A stretch of DNA of 64,000 bases, from NCBI GenBank assembly GCA_008933995.1, contig WARS01000007.1:7498923-7562922 (forward strand). Reading direction: 5' to 3'. The DNA is from Datnioides undecimradiatus. Its lineage: Eukaryota > Chordata > Actinopteri > Lobotiformes > Datnioididae. The notes under the pieces are model-generated. The model ran no database searches, was not told where the DNA came from, and saw only the letters and a program-made list of their open reading frames with translations. Made by a program: the position numbers and the translations under genes. This document shows positions 13,501 to 27,734 of the stretch, piece after piece; position 1 is the first letter of the stretch; each line of letters opens with the position of its first letter.

Positions 13501-16500
13501 AGAATGCAGTGTGGAGTAACATCTTATCCTAAAAGTGTAAAATGCTGATGTTAGCATGACATGACAGAGAATCATACTGATGACTATGGCATAATGAAGT
13601 TTTAGAACACTTCCAGCTAGCTAAAAATATAAATTTTGTCCAAAGAAGGATACTTGAAGAAAGGTTAAGGGGTCAATTAATTCAAATTATTCATCCTCTG
13701 GGGAGTATGATGAGTAAATTTCTTGAAAGTCAACATCATAGAGCCTTTGTGTTCAAATTCTAGTATTAGACGAAAGGACAGGAAGTAACTAAATCATAAG
13801 GATTCAACCTCTGGGGGCCATGAAAAGCAACAACAACAACAACAACAAAAAATCTAGCATCGAATCAAATTGTCAAACACAAGGTAAACAAGTGGACAAA
13901 CACTGATACAAATACAGGGATGAAAAAAACACCACTAGCTAAAAAAAACCTACTCTGACTTCTTCTAGGGTCATCATCGGTCCAAAACTTTATCTTTATC
14001 CAATAAAGGTTTATCATTTATAAGACATATCTGCAAACCATACAGTCCAATAAGCATAAACTGTACTTTGTTTTAAATACTAGTTAGCAAATGTTATCAA
14101 ATGCTAACACTCTAATAATGCAATACATTGTTATTGTGAGGATGTTATCATGCTGACATTAGTATTTAGTATAATGCACCATTGTGCATAAGTCCATTGG
14201 CACAGAGTTTGATCAATTAAATTGATGGCAATGATTGAGGAGACTCAGAATTCACCACCCACCAACAGTGTTTTCAACTTCAATTGAACACAATGCACAT
14301 TGTGTTAAGCGGCAGTCCTGTTGTACCTGAGGTAAAGTCAGGAGCTCGTTGCTCACAGTTAGTGCCAAACGTGCCCGTCTGGCAAACACACTTGCACTCT
14401 GTGCCGGAGAGAACTGGCCTGGCATTGTTGGGGCATGGAGCACACTTGCAGGTGTCAAATTCATCTAAGTACTGCAGCAGTGCCTTCCTCAAGTGCCTCC
14501 TCTTTGTGGCAGCACATGGGATCCCCCGAACCAGATTTATGATAGAAAGCACCTGGAAGACAAATACATTCAGGCATTGTACAACAGCTTATTGTAGACT
14601 TATAACACTGATTTTATATTTTGTGTACATGTTTTGTTTTTGTGGGGTTTTTTTTGCAGGATTGGGGACATTTAATTGGAGCTTGATTTAACCTTGCTTT
14701 CGACCACAGCTGGATTGTCGAGAATAGACTTTGCCCAATTCTTGTAGGATGTTCGGTCCGGAGCTGGTCCCTGCCTCTCCCAAGCAAGAGCTGCTGCCTC
14801 TCTGATTCGACCTCCTTTTACCATTGAGAAAGACTTCTCTGCTGCCTGAATGTACGAGCCTGGGCCAAAGAGATGTTGAAGAAATCAAACCAAAGTGTTG
14901 CTAATAGGATCAGTGTTATTTTCCTCAGTCAGTAAGTGCTTCCTGGAAGATTGTGGAGGAAACCTTGATATTTCTGAGTCATCCTGTTGTCAGAGCATCG
15001 GGTCACACTGCTGTGTTCACTGTAGAGGATGATGGTCCAAGAGGTCTCCCGGTGCAGGCAGCCTCTGATGTGATCTTCCGTTTCACCTATTGGTGAGTGT
15101 AAAGCAATGCATGCATGAACAAAGGAATTCACAACAAAACATTATACAGCACTATATGGGCAGACTTTTTTTTCAATAAATACATAATATTTCAATATTA
15201 CAGATAAACTATATTTCTAATTCATTTCCCCATCTGTGACCACCACCCTCTGCATTGCTGAACTTGACTGGACTGGATTCCGACCATGTAGTTGTGCTGT
15301 TGTACCTGAACTGGTGAGTTCCTGACGGCTGTACTGGTATAACAGGTCGTAGTGCCCTCCCAGTGTCCCTGAGCCGTAGTAGTGTGTCCCAAAGCGCTGA
15401 AAGATGTCCCTGTAGAGGGCGTAGTTGTACTCGAGAGGAAGTGCGTGAAGGAACTGGAGGAAAGGCTGTGCTAGGACAACATCCCCTGGGTCCTTCACCT
15501 TGAACGTGGACACAGGCAGTACCTGGTGCACCCTGAAGAACTTGGAGTCCTACGAAAGGAATGATTGACAATGATTAAGAAGAAGAAGGAATGGGTGAAG
15601 AAGAGTGTAGCTGCAAACAGCTATGTGTGTGCATGCTAAGATTTGCGTAGACAAGTGCGTGCACACTTCTTTTACCTATACAGTAACTTTGTGGGGACCA
15701 CATATTTTTACATTATGTCAATAAAGGTCTTCAAAAGTATATCTCAAGAAATATGATTCTGTGCATGCTGCCGTTTGGGTTACTCACAATTTTCTTTGAA
15801 GCTTCAAAAGCCTCCTTGTTAGAGCTGACTTGTTTGTTAGCTCTGCTAATGTAGAAAAAGATGGGCAGGAAAATGAAAATGTCGCTTTGGTCCTGGGTGT
15901 CAGATGAAGTGGACGTCTTCAAACTAATGGTCTCAGTGTGCAGCGGGTGGGGCTCAGTGCTGAAGTCCTCCAGCTGTGCAACCTTTACAACCATATAACA
16001 ACAAGAGTGCTAACATTAAAAACTAAACTTAACTTTTTTCTGGTTGTATTTATCTGTGGTAGTAAAGGCAAAGGTGTAAAGAGATTCTCTCCACACTGGG
16101 ATGAAACATCTTCCAAATGATTTTTCAACAAACAAAAGTGTGTTACCATTTCATTTCACTTCATTGTCATCTCCTAAGCCCAACAGGGAGCTCATCTGAG
16201 CTAGATTCTTTTTGGGAAGGTTTTCACTATAATTAATAAATATGTCAATTTAAGAGCTGTTATTTTCAGTGCTGGAATGAAAAGTCCCTTTTGTATCCAA
16301 GTAGATTATTACATTTTGAATTTCGGCAGTGAATAAAACACAAAGACGGCATGCTGCCAACAAAGCCCTGATCGATTGGTTCTTTTTCTAACTGCAGAGA
16401 AACAACATCTGTCAGTAAGCACAACTCAAGACCTGTTTTGATTCATTGTACAAGTGGTGGTTCGGAGATCTGGACCCAGGCTGTAGCTTTACACCAACTC

Positions 16501-18498
16501 CAACAGTGGAGTTGATGATACTACCTTAATGTCAAAGCTCTCAAAGTTGTGAGGGACTCGGTGGTACAGCAACGTTGTCGGAGGCCTCTTGATGTTGCAA
16601 CTTCCTCCCATAAACATGTTGTCCAGCACCGCTCCCCTCGGCTCCTCTGCGAGAGCATCAAACCTTCAACCACATATCAAATGAAAAGTATAAATGCAGA
16701 ACAGTAAATGTGTAAATGTAAAAAGCTAATATACTTCTGTTTCTGATTTCAGTCATAATTATCTTAAATAGATTCACGTATTCTGTTTATAATTTATCTT
16801 ATATTTACTGTTACTTCCAGTTATACAACAATAACTGGAAATAGTACTACCTCATTCAATAGCTGTTCAGCGTTAATTTTTAGATGTTTATGTAAACAAA
16901 ATGTGGCAGGTAGTTTACTGTTGGCTTTATATTGTTTTTAAGGTGAGTATCAACTTTAAAAATCATGTCAGTCAGGCTCTAATAGGTGCAAACATACTTT
17001 TTTTTGCAGCAGCGGGACAGAAACGCTACTAAAGAAAATCTAATTCAATGAAAGACACACTAGTAGAAAGCGTTTAAGAAGAGAAGCATGACAGAAAAGA
17101 GGCGTAGAGGAATGTAATTAACGGCCCAGCAGGGAAGAATGTCAGCCACTTAACGTTAAAGCTAAATCTGTCAACTCAGCAGTGACCTTTTGACCTTTAG
17201 CTTACCCATTTCCCACCAGGTCAGCCCCAGGGGCCACTCTCTTGTCTGATGGACACACTGCTGTAAACTTTGCACAGTCTCTCTCATCGGAGTTATCCCC
17301 ACAGTCGTTCTGTGTGTTGCACGTTAGCGTCGAGTTGATACAGCGTCCTGCAGCGGAAAGGATATTTGGTAGATGACAAATGTTAGTGTGTGTATTCTGT
17401 GTGTGTGTGTGTGATTTAATAAGTTTGCCTACAATTGTTAAGTTGATTCCTCAAGTAGCTGGAAAAATTCTACATTTTTCTAAGTCTAAGTTTTTTTTAA
17501 TAAAGACAAGACAATTACACGCAAGATATATAAAAACGGTAGTTACCATTATCGCACTTAAAGTCGTCTCTGCAGTCGATGGGTGCTAACTTGCACTCTG
17601 TGGCGGGGTGACATGGTCGCTCCTCTGTCAGCTCAACACTGCATGCTGATCCACCAAACTGGGATGGCCTCTGGACGGACCTTGTCCGAAACTGTGGGAA
17701 CAACATTTAAGAGAGACAGATGAGACTTTAGTGATTAGAAAACACAAGAGCACAGAGACGGAAGAATCAGCATTTTCTTATATAATCCCCAAAATAAGAC
17801 CCAAAAAAACACTTTCATATTATTTTAATGATTTTGTGAGTAGCTCCCCTATTTTTGCATTGGACAGCAGGTTCCATCAAGAGCAAATGACCCCTCTGAG
17901 TAAACTTTCCAGTCTGAATAAACTAAAACATAACAAACAAAAGTATGAGAGGAAATGGTGCTGCAGTGTGATTTTAGTGTCTTGCCTGTTTCTTGGCACA
18001 CGGTGAGCAGTCAGACCAAGGACTGAAGTCTGTCAACAGGCAGTTGATTGGACAGGTGTGCTCGTTACAAGCTCTGCTGTCATGTTTGTTACACAGCTGA
18101 TGGCAGCTGCTCTTCCAGTAATAACCATCATCATACTGAAAGTTTCTGTCCAAAAAGCAGGAAAGTCACTTTAGCATCCTATAGCATCATCTGCATCTGC
18201 ATCTGCACATAGTTGTATTTTACAACAAGATATTTCAGCTCAGTTCAGAACACAAAATGCTTTTCTACTAGTTCTGGCTTCAAACCGCAAACGTATGCAG
18301 TCTCCCTGTCTCGTCACTGTCTTACTTCGCACTTGTTTTAGAGTTGTCTCACCTCTCCCTGTGCTGTGTGCCGTGGTTGCAGGTTCTGGAGCAAGCAGAC
18401 CAGGATCCCCAGGGGTACCGCTCACAGAAACAGGCCTGGCCGACTGATATCCAGCTAAGGAGCTGTAGCAGCAGGACCCATCGGCTAGAGGGAGCCAT
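10501..18498 (-). CDS. c6: Complement component C6, terminal-pathway MACPF protein
   Basis: Secreted plasma protein that captures C5b to start the membrane attack complex. Coding exons, in transcript order: 18498-18353, 18145-17986, 17691-17547, 17347-17206, 16663-16525, 15982-15788, 15549-15306, 15086-14964, 14859-14693, 14552-14327, 13444-13276, 13081-12970, 12368-12236, 12119-11925, 11431-11344, 11170-10926, 10682-10501. Phases all match; total 936 aa (human 934). Order: signal peptide MAPSSRWVLLLQLLSWISVG; TSP1 from CFCERYPWGSWSAC with a WxxW C-mannosylation motif; second TSP1 about 82-138 (PINCLLTDFSPWSDC); LDLa about 140-180 ending DNSDERDC; MACPF about 195-525 with FGTHYYGSGTLGG; EGF-like about 525-558; third TSP1 about 565-615; two CCP about 635-760; two FIM modules 770-936. 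Two N-terminal TSP1 modules before LDLa identify C6. Intron 2 has a GC donor (see separate entry). Confidence 0.95.
13827..13850. repeat. (CAA)n microsatellite in C6 intron
   Basis: About seven CAA units within the intron between the EGF exon and the third TSP1 exon of C6. Confidence 0.8.
17692..17985 (-). other. C6 intron 2 with GC-AG splice sites
   Basis: The donor reads AAACAG|GCAAGA on the minus strand (GC at 17985-17984) and the acceptor ends cccacag at 17692. Using it joins codons K-K-Q to F-R-T-R-S-V in phase 0. This matches the C6 second TSP1 module without gap. No GT donor sits nearby in phase. Confidence 0.75.
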
Positions 18499-18511
18499 CA
18501 GCGAAGTTCAA

Positions 18512-18945
18512 ACTGAAAACAGATTGATGACTGGGCCAAAATCATTTTTTTTTTACTTTACTTGATTTTTAATCACATAATTAATCTATTTATTATTCTT
18601 TGATTAAAAATTAAAAACTAGTAATACCAGCATAATCGACATAAACAACATTCATCAACCAAACAATAAATATCAACTGAAAATCAAAGGATGACTCAGT
18701 GCTCCCACATGTTCTCCACAGACAAGTCCCTAAAAACACTAATAAAATGCTGTACCTCTTTACTGCGGTGCAGCTTCCAGTCAATGCTACTTCCCTTTTA
18801 GTTTTTTATTTTTGCAGTAATTCATTTTCTTAAATTCAGGCAACATGCTTTAAAAAGGCAAATTGTGACTCACCACATGTAGCGACCTCCTCCAGCAGAA
18901 ATGAGTGGACTCTGCGCTGCAGGCAGAGCCAGACCTGACTTCTGT
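18512..18945 (-). promoter_or_regulatory. C6 5' noncoding exon and leader intron (inferred)
   Basis: Upstream of the C6 start codon the minus strand shows a good acceptor, ctgttttcag, with the exon resuming at 18512. Further up is a strong donor, CATGTG|GTGAGT, with the exon ending at 18874. This suggests a noncoding first exon of roughly 18874-18945. Its 5' end is a guess. An ATG inside it at 18878 would open a short uORF (see Findings). Confidence 0.45.
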
Positions 18946-19780
18946 TGTGCGCCTGAGTTGCAAGCAATATAAAACCTCCCCACTGTGATCTCTCATGGGG
19001 AGCAAGTTGGTTTTGTTTTTACTTTCATTGGCCAGTCAGTGTTCAAGAATATGTCAAACCCAAAACATCTTTCTGTTAATAATAACAATAATCAGAAAAC
19101 ATAGCAGCACATGAATTTCATAACACAACACTCCTGTCCCTCACTGTTACGGGAACTAAAGTGTTTCTGGAGTTTCCCGGCTGAAGAGATACAAACCAGA
19201 TGTTTTGCATTTCAGACTTGACAGTTAGAGATACGACGCGGGAGAAAACTTATTTCCCGACTTATCCAAGTATTTGTGCAATCTGGCACTAACACAGATG
19301 CTGTTGATCCATGTTGTAAAAGACACGAGTGAATTCAGCACTATTGTGTAAGAACGCTAACTGAAACAAAAAATGTGCATACAGAAATATGGTTCTGTGA
19401 ATGACTGGAACTTTCTGCCATGTATTACACTCATTGAATGTTATTTTTTGTAGGTTATTGCTTGAACTTGATCTTGAAAACTTTTTAACTGTGCAATCTT
19501 TTAAATCATAATGGTGCAAATGCCTAATTGAAATATACATAACACATAACAAGACTGTCAAAAAAGTGACAGAATTATAACGTATATAAATTATATATTA
19601 GAATGAATAATTTCACAAATATTTTTGAATACTGCTTTGCTCTGTTACCGCATATCTGTACCCAGCTAAGACATGAGAGCAATATGGATCGTGTCATTTC
19701 ACATCGTCTTTATTCCAAAATGTTCAACTATTTCCATTAGGATGACGACAATGAAAGGAAGAAAATGTCACCTTGTTTAT
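18946..19780. other. C6 upstream flank
   Basis: No gene recognised. This should hold the C6 promoter. The AT-rich block near 18966-18974 reads TATAAAA only on the plus strand, so I do not call it a C6 TATA box. Confidence 0.4.
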
Positions 19781-19788
19781 ATATAAAA

Positions 19789-19794
19789 CTTTAT
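19789..19794 (-). terminator. Possible distal poly-A signal of RGS7BP
   Basis: Plus-strand TTTATT (AATAAAG on the minus strand) in a terminal-exon-like AT-rich setting, 1.86 kb past the RGS7BP stop codon. A second copy lies near 19710. No other minus-strand gene lies between, so I infer a long RGS7BP 3' UTR across about 19.78-21.65 kb. Confidence 0.35.
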
Positions 19795-21649
19795 TCACAT
19801 TATAAAATGTTCTAAGCTGTACATTGGTTTATTCATGGATTCTCTTTGTTGCAGGACACATAAACTACACACAGCCTACTCTGAAGACATATACATGCCA
19901 AAACCAAAGAATGTAGCAGTTTAGACATCACCACTTTAGATTACGTTAAAGAAGAAAAAAAGCTTCACAAACAATAATTTACAAATTACATTGCACTGAC
20001 GTTGGATTGGTGAATTGGCTCAGGCGGGACGCTTCAGAGTAAGAACTTTATGGGTTTTTTTCATTTCCGTTGTTTTTGTATGTGGAGCATCTGCAAAGCC
20101 CTTGTGATGGAAAACAAGCTGAATGTTAAAGATATTCTTTTTTTTATAAGGGAAGACTGCTAATGACATGCTGCATATTTGTGTAAAATAAAAACCCCTG
20201 CTAGTTTCGGCAATGATCAAATTGTTATTACATACTGGAGAGAATGAAGAACATAGTGATGATTCAGCTATTCTCTACGACAGAGTATTAGAGTAACCAT
20301 AGTATCACGGGTTGATATGAGGTGAAACGTCATAATACGTCATAATTACAACTTTACTTTCAAATTGTTGTGAATCTGTTGTAAAAACTGAACCCTTTTA
20401 ATTTCTTTTTTTTTTTTGGTTGAAGTTAATGCTCATCATTTCTCCTGAGGGTGATGCTTAAAGAAATGTCACAATGTCTTGAAAATCAAAGTGGTCTATC
20501 CTCTGGGGAAAATGATTGTGATTAAAATTTCATGTTCAGTCTTCCCACTTTATTTTCTACTTATTAGTGTGAGCTATTGATATTTCCTGGGCACAAATGA
20601 GAGTTTATGGCTGTTGATAATGAAAATATATAATTGTTGACACTCATCCTCAGGGGACCATGAAAATCCACAGCAAAGTTCATGAAAATACCACACACGT
20701 ACATAACACACATAACCAGTAGTTTTCAAGGTTTCCTGTTATGGACTGAAATGTTGACCAATAAGCAATTGTGACCTTTGATTGTTGCACAAGAAAATGT
20801 TCTGAGGGTCACCTTTATGATCATACATCATCTTCCCTCAGTCTGCTTTCGATGTCTAAAAGGCAAAGTTTTGGCAAAGATTTGGAACAGCTTTAAATTA
20901 TCTGGCATAAAGTTTACTTTTACACACTCACTGTTGAAAAAATTCAAAATCCTTTTTTTTTTTTACATTGAAAAAGAACTGTCAGAATTATAGGCTAATT
21001 AAGTATATGCATTGTAAAGGTGTAAATGAATTGCTTTGTCTACGAGGTGTCACACCACACAGCCAAGTAGAGACTCACCTGGCAAGAGTCTCCACTGAAT
21101 AATGTTCAGATGAAACACATCAGAGGGTTGTTGGGTCTAACACTCCTCACAATGTGACACAATCAGACATGGAGGCGTGACACGAGCACAGTGAGACAGC
21201 TGGAAACGTAGAAATGCCAGTGCATAGCCTGAATATGTACACTGTATATTCTTCTATTGTATAAAATGGCACAAAACAGCAGGAGAAGGAGGGAGATGGC
21301 TGAATATGAAAGGAAACAAGACAGAAAATGCATTCACTTACTTTGAAAGGACCTAGAAAACAAAACAACAAAGAGTTCTGCAGGGACCTAAAACTGAGAA
21401 GAACTCCTTCCAAGCAAAACGGACCAAACCTGAATGAGCTGCCCGGCAGAACTCAAAACCCAAATGGGATGGAATCAGAGAAGATACTACAAGCTTACAA
21501 TTCCAGATAATATGGAAAAAACTACTGACTCTAAATACAGGATGAAATAAAATAGGCATGGACAAATCTCTTATACGCAATATGCATCGCAAAATATGAT
21601 CAAATGAAAGTCCTTTCCTTTGTGTGTTGACTGTTCTGCCTTCACGTTC
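19795..21649 (-). other. Probable RGS7BP 3' UTR, no separate gene
   Basis: 1.9 kb without recognisable coding exons between the RGS7BP stop codon and the candidate poly-A signal. It contains poly-T/poly-A tracts near 20410 and 20955. The UTR assignment is an inference from gene order and the distal signal. Confidence 0.35.
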
Positions 21650-24656
<3,007 letters not shown>

Positions 24657-25000
24657 GCATGCACACACACCACCGGAGCCCAGGCGGACGCAGAGAGACA
24701 AATACACCCCCTCTTTGTCTCTTGTACGACAGTTGCTGTGTCCTCTAAAGAAGACAAGGACCCGCTCGGACGGGTTTGGTTAATGTTCAGACCCCCCCCC
24801 CCACCGCACCGTACCGCAGGACAGTGTCGTTATTCTCGCAGCAGGAGCGTGTCGCGGGGCGGACAGACCCCCAGCAGCTCCCTCTGCATCCCAGCCGAGA
24901 GGAGAGTCACCTTCAGCCCCTCCTGAAGGCCGAGAGGGAGGCTCCTCCGTCTTCCGCCGCGCGCTCACGTGTGAGGAGGATTCAGAGGGAGCCAACAGCA

Positions 25001-27734
25001 AAACAAGTCGTCACCCACCGACTGACAATTAACTGTTTAGGAGCAACAGTGGCACAAGATTAAAAAAAAAAAAAAAAAAGCCCAAACCAGCGTTTCTTCA
25101 GGGACACTACATTATCAAAACGGAATGATGATGCCCTCTTGAAGCGGCTCTGACAGCTTTACAGACCTGTTTCTGCCGCACACGTCTACCCGCAGTGTTG
25201 TCGCGCTGGAGGAGTGAACAGATTGAGATGTTTCGCCTTCATAAACCTTTATTTGAGGCTGCATTGAGTCTTTTGACCACCAGGGGGCACATCAGCACAC
25301 AACAAGTGGACAGACACCAACCCCGACATATTAGCACCTTTGTAAAGTTGGCCAATGGCGAATGCGCACAGAGCAACAATGTCACGTTTGTGTTCCACAG
25401 GCTGATACACGCCCAGTACAGCTTGAATCTATTCCGTGGGTAATAAGAAGAACTGGATAAAGCGCTAGTGTGTGTGTGTGTGTGTGTGTGGTGGTGGTGG
25501 CTCTATTAATTCCTATGAAAGTTAATCTGTTGCACATGAGACCAAAATGCCACTTCCAGCTACCACCGACATCAGTGCAGGTGCAATGTATATGTATGCA
25601 GTGGTCCATGGAGCACACAAGACTTCCAGCGGCTGAGCCAGCCACTGAGAGAAGTCTGTGTCGAGCAGCTGGATGTTGGCTTCAGCAGCTCTTCTCTGGC
25701 TTTGTCTGCGGAACAAGACTGATGGCTGGACACACAGTCAGCTGGTGGTTTATTAGGAATTATTTGCTGAAAAAAGCGGTCTGCCAAACTATCTGCTGAA
25801 AGAGTGATGTCAGTTATTGTTACAGGAAATACAGATTAGTTCATGGAAACATCGCCAACATATTTACAAGAGGCCACGGTTGACTGTTGGTAGGATCCAC
25901 CACACCACTGCTTTTTGCAACAATCACTTTACGCCCTAATCTGGCACATAGCATCTTTTTTTTTTTTTTTTTTTTTAAAACTTGTTTGAACTAATGAACA
26001 AATGCCGTGTTTCCTTTAAAGAATTATTCTGAAAATAAATGAACCCTGATCCAGCGCACACCACTGGCAAAGGCTGGAGAGCCACCAAGACAAATTACTG
26101 TACTTTAAGAAAAATGCGTCATCAGTTTGTTCATTTAAAGTTTTCCATTTAGGCAAGTTTTGATTCAATCATCATTCTGTTACTCAAATAATGTGGTCTG
26201 ATCTGTTATCAGTCTACTTGAAACAGAGCTATGGTTCAAACAAAAGAACTTCAACCAAATAATATGTTGGAAACATCAAAATGCTAAACCTGGCTCAGTA
26301 TGTTCAGAAATATGTAGAACAGCAGAACTCAGATGACACCTTGGTGCCTTTACAATATATTTTTAGAAATACAAATAACTCTTTACACCATTTGAACAAC
26401 AAAAATGTTACCAGACTTTTCTAAGACCCTTATTTTCAGAAATGGACTCCTGTGGTTTTCACTGAAATCTTTATATTATCTAAATGGCTATTCTGGCTTC
26501 CTATACACAGAATCCAGTGTATACAATATAGTCTGTGCCAGAGAGCTCTAAGCTTAAGCTGTGCGATTCCAGTTTCTCACTATTTGTTACTGAGACAAGG
26601 CACAGACTAAACAAAGGCACAATACTGAAACAGGTATTTTACCCATTCATGAATCTGATTTTCAGTCTGATGCTTCTGCTCCTGCTGCTGTCGGCCCCTC
26701 AACCAACCAACAAATCACATCAAAAAACAAATGCTGCCGTCTTTACGTGTTAGATGCTTGAATCCTGAGCATTCCTCCAGTTTGTAAATTAAACACATAT
26801 CCTACGTGTATAAGCAAAACCTTCACAGCAATTTCACCTCACTTCAAATCTGATCTCAAATCTCCACCACGTATTGTACGGCTGTATTGCTATATCTCAA
26901 GTTTTTCAGTTAAGTGCCCACAATAAACAATGTCACATCTGCGTGTTAAGTACGAAGCAGGTGCTGGACAACTTGTTCAAAGCTTAAATATACACCTGCT
27001 GATGGTGCAAAAGCGCTAAACTAACTAAAACGTTACATCTCAGCTCTTCAACTCATACAGGAACTAAACTGCAGCAACAAGAGTATCAAACACTTCATGA
27101 TGGACAGCAGGTTCAGATCAGTCGGCAGTCTGTACAGGCACGCTGGTACCAAGCCTGTCGACCTCACAGTGGCACCGAACTGCTGTTCAAGAAAATATTG
27201 TTGTTTTGGTGCAAAAGGTCCCGTAAGCAGCTGTTCGCCTCCCAGTCCCAGCACAAACACAAATATGAGACTGTTATCAATCTTGTTTTTCCTGTCTAAT
27301 AAACACCATCAATACCAAATTGTTCTTCCACAAAAAAAAAAAAGTTCCTGGTCCAGGATTGCCAGAGTAAAGACCCCTCTGCTAGTATCTGCCTATTTAC
27401 ATTATTTCTGTATATCAGTAAAGCTCACAGTGTTAACGCACTTTCAAGTACTTTGCTCAAATCGTCATTAAATGTGTAGCATTAGCTTGCGCTCAGTTTC
27501 CCCACACTGTAAACTTTTCCAGCCATTTGTGCAAATTCATCATCTGCAAATGTTCAGATTTCACTTCTGTGTAACTCACAAACCACCTCTGCTGTTTCTT
27601 AGGTACTTTACTACTAAAATGACTTTTTCACAGGTGGCTGTATCCTACTGATGAAACCAGAAAAAACAATACTTCATCTTATTAAAGAAAATAAACCGGC
27701 AAAATAAACCGACTTCTGAGTGCTCCTCGGTGTC
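25001..27734. other. RGS7BP-RNF180 intergenic, includes RNF180 3' UTR
   Basis: No coding exon recognised. It contains poly-A at about 25061-25079, poly-T at about 25959-25976 and the GT repeat. The RNF180 3' UTR must begin at 27734 and run left. I see no clear AATAAA close to the stop codon, so its end is unknown. Confidence 0.4.
25467..25500. repeat. (GT)n-(GGT)n microsatellite
   Basis: About twelve GT units followed by GGT units between RGS7BP and RNF180. Likely polymorphic simple repeat. Confidence 0.85.

Noticed and set aside
18966-18975. TATAAAA near the C6 5' end
   Set aside because: It reads as a TATA box only on the plus strand, opposite to C6; no plus-strand gene starts there.
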